A stretch of 64,000 nucleotides of DNA from Trichopria drosophilae. Lineage: Eukaryota > Arthropoda > Insecta > Hymenoptera > Diapriidae. The notes below the pieces were generated by a model, which made no database searches, was not told where the DNA came from, and saw only the letters and a list, made by a program, of their open reading frames with translations. This document shows, piece after piece, positions 12,023 through 23,885 of this stretch (position 1 is the first letter of the stretch; each line of letters opens with the position of its first letter). The stretch covers positions 106,227,501 through 106,291,500 of the forward strand of contig CM059587.1 of NCBI GenBank assembly GCA_030407085.1. The letters are read 5' to 3'. The translations under genes were made by a program, and so were the position numbers.

Positions 12023-12216
12023 AATAATTAAAGCGGTTTTACACCGGGCATTAGACCTACCAACGAAAAAAAACAGGAAGTTGTTCAAAACCTGGATAAC
12101 CTCTTCCCCAAGTATGCAAGAAACTTAACGGAAGGGACATCAAAGTTCTCCTAGAGACCTCAACGTTTCGGATCTATTTTGATCCCTCTTCAGGAGGTAA
12201 TGATTAACAAGAAGAA
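12023..12216 (-). mobile_element. 3' fragment of a Penelope-like element
   Basis: About 190 bp is the inverted counterpart of 33389-33586, which follows a recognisable Penelope-like GIY-YIG coding end. The shared sequence runs from the hammerhead motif to the aagcggttttacaccgggc block. Similarity stops at both ends, so this is an isolated non-coding fragment. Confidence 0.65.
12157..12198 (-). ncRNA. Hammerhead ribozyme motif (Penelope type)
   Basis: Read on the minus strand: ACCTC, then core CTGAAGA, stem II GGATC/GATCC with an AAAATA loop and one bulged G, then GAAA, then CGTT and GAGGT. ACCTC and GAGGT form a 5-bp stem I. Stem III is the minimal self-complementary ACGT, as described for Penelope-element hammerheads that act as dimers. 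All conserved core residues (CUGANGA, GAAA, U before the cleavage site) are present. Activity is inferred, not shown. Confidence 0.6.
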
Positions 12217-12410
12217 GGCACAGTGCCCGTATTCTATAAGTCGGTATTCACAATAACGTTAACGTTACTGTCGATAACGACAATATCCTGGACCGTGGTT
12301 GGTTGGAATTGTCATAACGTCGACGTTATTCGTAATAACGAGTTACAGAATCCGGCTACAGAGCCGCTATGGGAACACTCAACGGGTATCAAAAAGTACA
12401 TACATGTATA

Positions 12411-12514
12411 CAGGGTGATTCTCAATTGAATGACTTCCGGTTAACAGTAGATTCTTAGAATTTATCACAGAATCTACTGTTAACCAGAAGTCATTCAATG
12501 GAGAATCACCCTGT
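12411..12514. mobile_element. 104-bp hairpin MITE with TA duplication
   Basis: It starts cagggtgattctcaattgaa and ends with the inverse (attcaatggagaatcaccctg). The arms are almost fully complementary around a short AT-rich loop. TA lies on each side (12409-12410 and 12515-12516), fitting a Tc1/mariner-type MITE. Confidence 0.8.
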
Positions 12515-12816
12515 AGAGCCCAGTAAAATGGGGGAATTTGGATTAAAAGATTAGTAGCTGGATGAAAATTTGGAAACAGTCTTATCTTGTCGTGTATTTG
12601 TATTTCGTAACATAGACCGTGCCCGCAGGGGTTAGGGTGCCTCATGGAACTAAGAATTATAGGATGTTAATTTATTTGCGAGCGTTAATAATTGTAGGAA
12701 AATTAAGATTAAAGAAAAATTAAATAAATAATTCGAGACTTTAATATACAATATTTATAAATTGAAAAAATGTAGCTAATATTAATAAATTCATAACAAA
12801 ACAAAATCCGAATAAA

Positions 12817-14220
12817 GAGCCTCTGTAAGCCCCATGCAAAAAATGCCCGTTATTCGTACCTCGAATATTGAAACTTTTTTTATGCCAATTGGTTACATAT
12901 GATGGCCCAATATTCCCTGCAAAATTTCAAAGTGAGCATATGCCCCGTTTCGGAAATATGAGGGGTCAAAGTTGACCATGTCCAATAAAAAGTGTACATC
13001 AATTTCACATTTATACTCGAATAATAATATTAAAAAACAATCAGACGATATGGTTCTTTACAGATTTTCGGCTGCTGATTACAAATCTGAAGTCAGATTT
13101 TAAAAATCCAAAATGGCGGATCCAATATGGCGGACGACATTTTTGAAAATCGATGTAATTTGCCTAAAAATTATTACTCGGCGGGTTTTTGGGGTCGCTG
13201 ATTACGAATCGGATGTTAGTTTTTCAAAATTGAAAACGGGAGGTCCAATATAACGGATGACTTTTGAAAAATTTAATGTAATTCGCTTGGAACTCGTCAG
13301 CTTAAGGTTTTTGTAGTCGATGAAGTCTAATCTAACGTTGAATTGATATTGAAAAGGCACTCAGCTTTCTTTGTCGCTGCATTAAATCTGTTTGGACCCT
13401 GCATAGGAAACAAAAGAAAATCTAAAAAAATCCAAGTTTTAATGCATCTTTTAAGACATCTTATTTGAATCGTGGGCTTGGATTATACGATCTTACCTTT
13501 GCCGGTTGGATTTTTGCATCTTGCCTTAGTTGGTTGGATTATACGATCTTACCTTTGCCGGTTGGAGTATTACATCTTGCCTTGGTTGGATTATTGCACC
13601 TTGCCTTAGTTGGTTGGATTATACGATCTTACCTTTGCCGGTTGGAGTATTACATCTTGCCTTGGTTGGATTATTGCATCTTGCCTTTGTTAAAATTTTA
13701 TTTTAATATGACTTCAGATTCGTAATCAGCGACCTCAAAAAACCCCGAGTAATAATTTTTACGAAAATTACATCGATTTTCAAAAAAGTCGTCCGCCATA
13801 TGGGATCCGACATTTTGAATTTTTAAAATCTGACTTCAGATTCGTAATCAGCGACCCCAAAAACCCCCGAGTAATAATTTTTAGGCAAATTACATCGATT
13901 TTCAAAAAATTCGTCCGCCATATTGGATCCGCCATTTTGAATTTTTAAAATCTGACTTCAGATTTGTAATCGGCAGCCGAAAATCTGTAAAGAACCATAT
14001 CGTCTAATTGTTTTTTAATATTATTATTCGAGTATAAATGTGAAATTGGTGTACACTTTTTATTGGACATGGTCAACTTTGACCCCTCATATTTCCGAAA
14101 TGGGGCATATGCTCACTTTGAAATTTTGCAGGGAATATTGGGTCATCATATGTAACCAATTGGCATAAAAAAAGTTTCAATATTCGAGGTACGAAAAACG
14201 GGCATATTTTACAGAGGCTC
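12817..14220. mobile_element. 1.4-kb foldback element, no target duplication (Spy-like)
   Basis: Starts gagcctctgtaa and ends ttacagaggctc. Inverted repeats of more than 300 bp run to the aaaatggcggatccaatatg blocks. The left neighbour is AAA (12814-12816) and the right is TTT. The inverted paralogue at 34952-34957 shows the uninterrupted AAATTT, so insertion fell exactly between AAA and TTT and duplicated nothing. This is the signature reported for Spy transposons. The interior holds tandem repeats and no transposase, so it is non-autonomous. Confidence 0.65.
13478..13690. repeat. Tandem repeat inside the foldback element
   Basis: Units built from ttggattatacgatcttacc, tttgccggttgga, and gcatcttgccttggttgga alternate about five times in ~210 bp with small variations. 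The 86-codon open frame across it is a by-product of the repeat. Confidence 0.7.
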
Positions 14221-15280
14221 TTTCTTTTTTACCTCTCCATGTTCTGTAAAGTAGACCGTAAAGAGTCAAAACAGAAATCAGCAGGCATGGAGAAAACATT
14301 CTAAATTGATGTTTCGAGCGCGGAATCTGGAAATTGGCGCCTGTTAATGTAGGTACTAATATTGCATGGTATTATTATGATACGTTGTGCACGAGGAGGA
14401 ATGAAATCTTAAATGGGTACATGGTTCGAGTGGGAGTTCATTTCAAAGGTCTTTTCGAGACGAATATGAACTCTAGTCACAACCAAAAATCTTGTCGCAC
14501 ACGGTACATGTCTTTTCGCCGCTAGTCCCAGGCGTGACTTTCGCTGTCCTACGTTTGGCGTCGTTTAGAGACATAAATTTTCATTTAAAATATTAAAAAA
14601 GCTTTCGTCACATATACGTTATACCAAATACTCAAATATAGGATGGGTTGAATTAAATACACCACACTGAATCTACAAATCTTTTATTTCGTAGGACAAG
14701 TTTCCTTTACAAAGGTTACGAGAGAACTAACGGTCTACATCACGGTTGTGAAAGAGACCTCGGTTAGTAAAAAAAAATAACACTTCGCAGAATTCCATTC
14801 ATAATGTAAACAGTAAACAAAGTAAGCACCCCGAATACATTATTAGATCAATAACTAAATGATTAAATTTGATTTTATTATTTCTTTTTGTTTTGATTTC
14901 CAATACGAAATATTACATTCAGATAAGTGAGCTTCCATTCGTATATATAGTGTGTGCTACACTGAATTAACGAGTCTTTACTGCGTATTTTTGGATGATA
15001 TTGGTGGCTTTTGAATAGATTTTCTAATTATATTTTTATTCATATTATTATTGGTACAAAAATATCGCACTTGTTAGAAAAAGAAAAACTAAATGTACGT
15101 GAACGTGAGGGAAAAGAAATATTAATCGCACGAGAGTACGGAAATCTGACTTGATCTTACGAGGAAACCGCTAGATTTTTCAATGATTCCTTTCCAGACC
15201 GCCCGCTGATATCTGAATCAACTGTGCAGAAAACGGTACAACTATAGCTTCATACAGGTAGTGTAAAAGACAATGGTAAT

Positions 15281-17594
15281 GAGGACCGTATTACCAAGAA
15301 AAACTTAATTGTTTATTTAATTAAAGCGGTCAAGAATTATACCTATATATACTTATTTACTACAACCGGTTACACAATAGTTCTAGTACTAATATCGAAG
15401 TCTAGAATGTATATTACATTTTATCACTGCTTAAATGCTATATCCCGGCACTTAATGCAGGATAACATGAAAATTAAATTTACAAACTTAACATTAAATA
15501 TCGCGTCCAGGGCAAGGGTGCCATAAGCCCTGCTGAAAAGCACAACATGGCATCCTGGTGCGAAACGCATTTTGACAATAGTTCTAATTATAAGCGCTAG
15601 AGGGATGGTCTTTAATATTAAATCCAATAGTAGGTGATTCAAAATTTTTACATATACACGGGAAAAACAGTGGCATAAGAATTACGAAATAATGGAGTAT
15701 TTTCTACTCCAGCGCTGGTGTAAAACATAGTGGCGTTGAATCTACGCCAAACTCTCGTAGTCGATACGCCAACCATGGCGTAGCATGATGTGTTGACGTT
15801 AATATTGCGCAAAATTGCCTCTTTTGATATGTTTATCGTGAGCTTGTTATTTTCATTTCAAATGAATGAATAATATACCAATTGTGTGTGCATATGTGTT
15901 ATTTTTGTCTTTTTCCAGGTTAGTACATCTCAAATTAAGGTTTGAGGTTAACTGACCTGTCAAATAAAAAACCCATATTTTCTAAATCCTTCTTCCCATT
16001 CTCATTATTGCAATCTACAATTCAAGCCCTTTACATACTCAGGACATTTGAATTGAATTTACAGGATATGCATTTAAAAAGGTCAGAAACAAGGAAAATG
16101 ATTCAACGAGGTTGGCCGTTGGATTTGAGAATTTAGTTTTTTTTAACATAAACCTGCATGATAAATATATCATACATATAAATACATATTAAAATCTTTC
16201 ATATTTAATGTAAATAAATATAGAAAATGAAATCGAATTGAATGTACAGGACAGGCATTTAAAAATCTTAGAAGCATAGAAACCGTATCAATGAATTTTG
16301 TCGACGGATTGGAGAATTTGCTTATTTATTTATATAAACCATCATGGTAGATATATCATACATATAAATACATATTAAAACCTTTTATGTTTATTGTAAA
16401 TAAATAGAGTAATAGAATTGGAATTGAATTTACAGGATATGGATTTAAAAAGTTTAAAAACAAAGAAAATGTTTCAAAGAGGTTTGTCGACAGATGGACT
16501 AATTTACTTAATTTTGTTAATGTATAGGAATGGTGGTCCTAAATGAAATACGTATTTTCTGATACTTTAAGATATCTACCATGCAGGTTTATATAAATAA
16601 ATAGGCAAATTATCCAATCCGTCAACAAATTCTAAATTGTGCTAAAAATTCTAGTACAACCATGAAATTTGGTAGATTTTACTCTTCTGAAACTATTCCA
16701 AGTAGTTTGATATCAATTAGTTACTTTTAAGGTAGTGAAAAAGTTAATACAAAACACTGGCGAAATTGGGCTCCGAGTGGACTTTCGACGAAGAAACAAA
16801 AAATGCATTTTTTCTGGAAAAGAAGCAACCGATGAGTACCAAACTAATAATATTACTTTTAAAGAGTGCAAAATGTAATTAATAACATATCTTTAACACA
16901 ATTTGCAGCCTATATTGTACTTTCTTATATGAATGATAAAACTCCCATCGAAAAAAGCAATTAGCTGACTTAAATTCTTATATCGTATACTATAAATAAA
17001 TGTAGTGAATGAAATTGAATTGATTGTACAGGACAAGCATTTAAAAATGTATGTAAAGGGCTTGAATTGTAGATTGCAATAATGAGAATGGGAAGAAGGA
17101 TTTAGAAAATATGGGTTTTTTATTTGACAGGTCAGTTAACCTCAAACCTTAATTTGAGATGTACTAACCTGGAAAAAGACAAATAACACATATTCACACA
17201 CAATTGGTATATAATTCATTCATTTGAAATAAAAATAACAAGCTCATGGTAAACATATCAAAAGAGGCAATTTTGCGCGGTATTAACGTCAACACATGCT
17301 ACGCCATGGTTGGCGTATCGACTACGAGAGCTTGGCGTAGATTCAACGCCACTATGTTTTACACCAGCGCTGGAGTGGAAAATACCCCATTATTTCGTAA
17401 TTCTTACGCCACTGTTTTTTCCGTGTAAGTACGAAATAATTTATTGCGCTAGACGGGAACTGATATCCCAGTTACGTCATATTTTGTTTGTTTACTTTTT
17501 CAGAATTAGTATGAGGACCGTATTACCAAGAAAGACTTAATTGTTTATTTAATTAAAGCGGTCAAGAATTATACCTAGATATACTTATTTACTA
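15281..17594. repeat. 82-bp direct repeat bracketing a unit-A insertion
   Basis: 15281-15362 and 17513-17594 are near-identical copies of one stretch of the transposase relic (gaggaccgtattaccaagaa...). Unit B has this stretch only once (about 35498-35579). Between the copies lie ~290 bp of unique sequence, the foldback element and ~90 bp more. An 82-bp duplication is too long for an ordinary target duplication and suggests repair-associated or recombination-associated duplication. Confidence 0.75.
15657..17425. mobile_element. Foldback element with ~380-bp TIRs and TA duplication
   Basis: The left TIR 15657-16038 and right TIR 17049-17425 are inverse copies (cacgggaaaaacagtggc... against ...gccactgttttttccgtg), flanked by TA on both sides. 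Between them are imperfect ~185-bp tandem units starting gaattgaatttacaggata (about 16049, 16233 and 16421; a further partial unit near 17017), plus an inverted AT-rich pair. No transposase frame exists. The TA flanks suggest Tc1/mariner-related mobilisation. Absent from unit B. Confidence 0.75.
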
Positions 17595-18249
17595 AGTAAA
17601 TTATAGTTTAAGATTTAAGTGTACTATTAAATGAAAAATAGCATCCTGTTAAAAGAAAATTTACTCAAAAGCTCGAAGAAGTAGATTATAGTCAAAGAGT
17701 TAAATTTTGCGATACATTTATGCAACGCCTTGATAACAATAATACTTTGTCAAATCTTATTATCTTTTCCGATGAAGCCACATTTCATTTGCAAGGTGCA
17801 GTATACCGTCACAATTTATAATATTGGGGTGATAAAAATCCTCATTGAATGTCGGATATTCGCACACAATGGCCTCAGAAATTTAATGTATGGACAGGTA
17901 TTTGTGAAAAAGGAATTGTCCGAACGTTTTTTATTGATGGGAATTCAAATGGAAACATTTATGTTGAATTGCTTCAATATGAAGTACTACCTGCAAAACG
18001 AAATATGTACAATGCTGATATACAAAACGTTAGGTTTCAACAAGATGGTGTAGCGCCAAATTATGCGACACTAGTTCGACAATTCCACGATGAAACATTT
18101 CCACACCGATGGTCAGGATGGCGTGGTTACATTGAATGGCCGCCCAGATCTCCAGACCTAACTCCATTGGATTATTTCTTGTGAGGATACCTCAAAGACA
18201 AAACTCGCCAACTTGCAAGAACTACCAGGACGAATAATCCATGAGGTGC

Positions 18250-21200
18250 CTCTTATTTGAAGAAATGTAAGGCTGAAAGTATTGGGCGTATTCTGTTTAA
18301 GACAGGGACAATGTCAGTAAGTTGCAAGTGCTCAATTTAAGCAGATAAATAAATTCTTTTAAATTCAGTATTTTTCGTAAACAATATATTTTTAAATGAC
18401 GATCAATATACTAGAGAAAAATTATTTTTAGCAAAGATTAAAAATAAAACACAAAAAACGAAAGAAAGTTTCAAAATGGAGGATTAGACATTTTTAATCG
18501 GTAAAAATGTTGTATGCTATGTTGGATCCGGATATTGGTTTCTGAGACTAGAAATTTCAAACTAGAACTAGTGATGGCGTGGTGCCTCGCTCGTTTTGCT
18601 CGCTCAGAAACTTCCACTTTGTGGAGCGTCGGCTATTCCTTAATACTCGTTCGTTTACTAACAGCTTTCAGTTATATTATAAAATTATACCGATATTTAG
18701 GGGGTCCAGAAATATGTAGAAATAGTAGCGGTTATGGGAACATTCCCTATGTAACTTATAGGAAAGAATGACAGGAAATAATGGGAGTAGAGGAGGGGGT
18801 TCCTTAAATGTGTAAAAGGTAAAAATCTGCATTTTCAAAAATTCGACCCTCACTATATGTCAGCCGAAATATTAATAAATAACATTTTCAACACTCCGGA
18901 CGCGAAGCTCGATTTCGACATTTCTCGAAACGTCGACATTTGTTAGTTATATATTATATAGTTCTATATTATATAGTTAGTTCTATATATATATAGATTA
19001 TAGTTGCTTATGGTATTAGTTGCAAAGTTATAAAAGTTCGTGGATCTCAAAATAAGTTATCTCTGAAAGAGATCTCCTAAAAACTGCTTAAAGAGGGGTT
19101 GTGATAACCTCAAAAATGATATTCTTACTTCTAACTTTTTAAAATATTAATTTGGAAACGGTGAATGAGGTAAAAAATTTATCTCATTTCGGACCATGTT
19201 ATATTTTAATAAATATCAATATTTTTCAGATCTCAGTTTCTCCTAGGGATGGTAGATGGCGTTCGGATCCAAAAAATAACACACTGGACATTTACCTCTT
19301 ACGTCGCTCGCTTGATAATACAATCGAAGAATTAATGCTTTTACGGAAGTTGGAGAAACTACCGGTGTGATTATTAATGCATGATGTTCTTTCTATCCAT
19401 ATTAAGTACCGTATATATATATCATTATGTATATCTATAGATACCGAACAAAAATGAATTACAGAATATTGATTAAATGTATCGATGAAGAAGAAGCTGC
19501 AATTTTGCAGAATTTAATTTTTAAAAATTAATTAAAAATGCTCTTAAGATTTGGGTAGATGGACGGAGAGTCTACGCTATATAATAAAAAACTAAGGCTG
19601 CGTTAGTCTAGGCACGAACCGTGGGCAACATCTAGCAAAGAACAGGACGAGGGGCAAACTCACTTTCTGTAGCATCCACGGATGTAATGCTGTTATTGGC
19701 TAATATTCTCGTATTAAATATTTTTTATTGTATTTATAGTAACTTTAATTTTATTTTCAGTGCATAGTTCGATATATATATATATAATAGTCCTCATTTT
19801 TTATTTATGAAGTGAGTTCTGTAACGAACCTTTCAATTATTTTCTAAAGACATACCTATTATGCTGATCTCTGAAGAAATTTCGAAAAACTATTTGTCAT
19901 ATTCTTATTGTTTCGCAACATTAGTTTCTCTCATTCTTGTCATGAAATTTCCATGGTATATATGTGCAAAGACATGTCTGACTATGCGCCTATGTCTACT
20001 CCGTACAGCTGAACTGGAAATACACAAAAGTAATTAGTAATTAACATAAAAGAATAGTAGTTTTCGATACAAGTGTGTATGCGTAAAGAACTTTACACAT
20101 ACACACGTGTACCGAAATATTGTTTTTAACACTCCGTGCGTAAAACACGATTTTACGCACTTGGGCGAAATTTTCATGTACGTAAAATTGCGCTCTACGC
20201 ACGTCGTATTAAAAAATATCGTATGGAACATGGGCGAAATAACGATCTCCGTCGATTGTGATTGTCACCCTCGCTCCGCTCGAGCGACAAACTTCACACT
20301 CGTCGAAGATCGATAATTGCGTCCTTGTTGCATAAAATACTATTACGTACGGCTTTTTCATGCGAAAAGTATAATCGAGTGCGTAAAGTTTACTTTACGC
20401 ACCGAAAAGACGTACATAATGATATTTTCTTACATTCTATAATGAAAATTTATGCCTAATAAAAATATATGAAAAGCATAATGGTGATAAGATTTGTGTA
20501 ATTTGAACTATCGTCTATGAATACAACGTCTCACCAGATCATGAACCAAAAACTATATTTGCATTCCAATCGAGCTTAAACAGTTGACATCGGAATGATA
20601 GGTTATTTTTATAGTCATAATGTGGCAATGATTTGTTAGATTTATTACGGCATTTTGTGGTTTCTTTTTCCTGCCTATCCTATCGATTTTCATAAATAAT
20701 ATTACGTAGTACTCGTAATGACGTAAGATGTCACCTCTTGGTATCCTAAGTAAAATAGCATATTTTGAAATTTTCAACGTGCATTTTTTCCCCCACTTTA
20801 ATATAATGATAGTGAAAAATATAACCAGGTTAAAGTTTATCCCCCTATGACTTCTGAGTGGCTCAGTGAATAAAATCATATCGCATCAGAATTACCACGT
20901 AACGTAGCAGAGATCGGGATGAAATATTAAAATTACTGACTTAATAAAATAAAGTATAATGTTACTAGACTCTGGGCGCGAATGAGTCCTCAACACTATT
21001 TTTGTCTTTATACAATAAGAATCCATTCGATTTGACAGTTTGGAATACATTTCCTGCACGTTTGAGAATCCAAGTGGTTACGACGCAAGGTGCTTGAAAT
21101 GTTTAGAGATTTTCAAACTGTAGCATTTTAATATCTATTGCAATCTTTATAAACATCCTGGTAGGTCAGAAGCCCGGTTTAAAACCAATTTAATTTTATA

Positions 21201-21311
21201 ATGTAAAATAATTTGATAAACTACCGATAAAAGTATGGTACCTAAAAATGACGTTGATTAGTTGGACATTATTACTAAAAATACTAATTATTGCCATATA
21301 CTTTTGATGTA
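18250..21311. other. Unit A non-coding stretch
   Basis: No supported gene. Most of it is shared with unit B (36230-38602). About 20049-20418 is a unit-A-only insertion containing repeated gtgcgtaaag and its inverse near both ends, probably a small mobile element. The frames at 18514-18771 and 19152-19370 lack family resemblance. Confidence 0.45.
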
Positions 21312-21634
21312 CAGTACAAACTCGATAAGACGTCTTGGTCGGTTCCAGCTTCCCCTATCAGCTCTCGATAATACGTCGTTCGAGAGTGGAAGTAAGCTTC
21401 TCCTTCCCAAACCTGCGCAGAAGCATGCGCAGCTATACGATCGCTCACTGTAAGGTAGGGAACTTTGCGTAAGGTAGGGTTTCCGTTTGTTGCTCTCTTT
21501 CTCAGAGCGCTGAGAAAAAGGCAGTAGTGGGGATGAGGGGAGGACACGAAAAAACGACGTCTTATCGAGGGATAGTTCCGACGTCTTATCGAGATGACGT
21601 ATTAACGCGGGGACATCTTATCGAGTTTGTACTG
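21312..21634. mobile_element. 323-bp MITE, unit A copy
   Basis: Starts cagtacaaactcgataagac and ends with the inverse (gacatcttatcgagtttgtactg). Internal acgtcttatcgag motifs repeat the terminal sequence. CAGT ends with a TCGATAAGACG-like core resemble pogo/Tigger MITEs. Unit B has the orthologous copy at 38603-38925, so it predates the duplication. Confidence 0.7.
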
Positions 21635-23385
21635 CAGTTAATAATACATTAATTTACCTTGGAATTAAAATATTATATAAATTATATAAAATTTATCTAT
21701 TTTTCAAATGTTTTGATTACATACTAAATATTAGGGGTAGACGGTGTTTTTTATATTTTTATATAAATTAATACTTAAAAAATATTTATTTCATGATGGC
21801 TATTTGAATTCACTATACAAGGTAATTTTTTGCACGCATATTTTTATTTGGTATTTAGTGCAACAAAATACCTACTTGTAAAGTGTATAATTATTTATAC
21901 TGTACTCCGTTAACTTTTCATAATGACAACTCTGTAATTGCCAAGTGCTAATAAATCAATGTAAAAATCGAATTCTGCCATTGATTGGACATTTTTATTA
22001 ACTAAAATAAAACCTTATAATTGAAGATAAAATATTATTTGAAATCCATATGAGTATTCAAAAGTCAAAACTTTGTTTCCATATTCGTTTTCTGCAAAAT
22101 GATTTTTTAATTGCAAAATTACCTTTCCTTATTTATGAATTCCAAACGTTTTATCGCGTATTTACATATTTTATAGGATTACGTTTGCGAAAAAATGTTC
22201 ATATATAAAGTTGCGTGAAAATAGAAAATTTAAGAAAGGAAGGATCTCACAAAATTGTTATTTGTTTAACCAATAAATATCTTTCAATTTTTCGGGCCAA
22301 GCCGATGTAACATTTTTTTCGATGACCACAACAGCATTTTTGTTCACAAACAATTATCATATAATTTAATTTAAAAATATCAAGTTAAAACATTTTTTTA
22401 AATCCGGGATTTTTGCATTTTTTTTTGTTGAATGTGAGTTGTGTAAGACAGACCCCATGATAAATAATTATGCCTGAATATAATTTTCATTTTTGGAACA
22501 ATGTTGACAGTTAGCAATTTTTAATTATTCAGTACAATGCACAAGATAAAATAATCCAGAAAATTTATTTTTCAAGTTTATATTTTACGTTCTACATAAT
22601 CCACATGTCAAGTATCTATTTCATAACTATTATTCGTATTCGTAGCGTTTTTGAAATGAACTTATTAACTAGCATTATTCACATTTCATATTATTAACTT
22701 TAAAAATTCCACCATTTTTTCTCCATTTGAATTAAAAAAATCATTTACTTATATTTTGTTATATTAACCTCATGAATTTGATTTTAGATTTAACAAAAAG
22801 TAAACTACGACTACGAAGATAGCTCATATCTTTCAGCACTTAGAATGAGCATCATAATAGTACAGAGCAATGAAATGTTATGGAATTACTAACGGCTTTA
22901 CATTGGAATAATACTTCATCTTCTTTACAACTTTACAATGTCTTGATTGATATTCGAATACAGCAGGTAACTATATTATCGATTACATGCAAGATTGAAA
23001 TTTGTAAGTTCCTAGAGTTGTTGGTGAACACTTTTCTTGAAATTGTCATTATTTATGGACGATTCTTGCTAACTGGTATGATCGATTGTTCCCCATGTTG
23101 AGCTGTACCTCTGCTCTTATCTCTCCTTCATTCTTTCGAATAGGATATAATACATATCATAGAATATTTTTATAAATTACATACATTTTATTAATATGTG
23201 AATCGCCTGAATAATAAAATTAAAAACAAATTTTGGGGTTTAAGTGAATTTACCATAAAATGAAATTTACAAACTTCTTGTGTAAATAATATTCGCATGT
23301 AGAGAAGATTGTTATCTTTTATTAATAATGCGTTTAAGTGCTTATTTATTTCTGAATAATGAAATATTTAAATAAAAATCAACCG
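21635..23385. other. Unit A upstream region of OR-A, no gene seen
   Basis: AT-rich. A 73-codon frame at 22880-23101 is repeated in unit B with one change, but identity is expected for recently duplicated DNA and the frame has no recognised domain. The promoter of OR-A should lie toward the right end. A TATA-like tatttaaataaaa precedes the start codon by about 10 bp, too close to be a convincing TATA box. Confidence 0.4.
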
Positions 23386-23802
23386 ATGTCAAAAAATGAT
23401 AAACTCGACAGTTCAGGTAATTAAATTACACTATAGTTTTTCATCAAATGTTCACGTTTCCGACCCTAAACAACTAAAAAATGGAATAAAACTTTATGTG
23501 TCCGCGATCTTGTACCTAGGTCCGTACGTCCGAATGTGTCATTTTTTCCGACCACGTTGCATAATTATTTCAGATTACATTACAAGCTATTTAGTTGTAA
23601 ATTGATATGCAATATATTTGATCATAAAATAAAAAATTCTAACCTACGAGGAACTACTTCAACCTTTGCGGCATAGTCTCACTCCTGAGTGAAACCTTTT
23701 TCTTTCTACATATTCTCATGCTTTAACGCCAACATTTTTGTAGCTTGCAGTCTACAGTATTCTCTACTACAATAAAGGCATAAAAAAATGTTGATTGATG
23801 TG

Positions 23803-23885
<83 letters not shown>

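Larger units (their letters stand above)
12630..14508. repeat. Inverted copy of the spacer between the duplicated units
   Basis: From about 12630 to 12816 and from 14221 to 14508, this region is the reverse complement of 35087-34673, the spacer ahead of unit B. In the spacer the two halves are contiguous. Here they are split by the element at 12817-14220. The repeat therefore supplies the empty-site control for that insertion. Confidence 0.75.
15090..18190 (+). pseudogene. Mariner-like transposase relic, unit A
   Basis: Remains of a Tc1/mariner-type DDD/E transposase. The first part encodes the helix-turn-helix end, with ETARFFNDSFPDRPLISEST and a TGSVKDNG linker. After a ~2.2-kb interruption the catalytic part reads FSDEATFHLQGA, NPHWMSDIRTQWPQKFNVWT, RFQQDGVAPNYATL and PRSPDLTPLDYFL. 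The Asp residues in FSDE, QQDG and SPDL are the usual acidic triad positions. Several stops and lost segments make it non-functional. The longest open piece is 17849-18184. Unit B has the same relic without the interruption. Confidence 0.75.

Noticed and set aside
13465..13725. 86-codon repetitive frame
   Set aside because: Produced by a tandem DNA repeat inside a transposon.
17246..17540. Overlapping short frames
   Set aside because: They lie in the right inverted repeat of the foldback element.
19152..19370. 72-codon frame with an in-frame indel between units, preceded inside by a cag acceptor-like site
   Set aside because: No recognisable family and no partner exons. An in-frame indel of 12 nt can occur by chance.
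22880..23101. 73-codon open frame present in both units (40502-40723 in B)
   Set aside because: Conservation is expected in a recent duplication. There is no domain, splice context or codon-use signal to support a gene.
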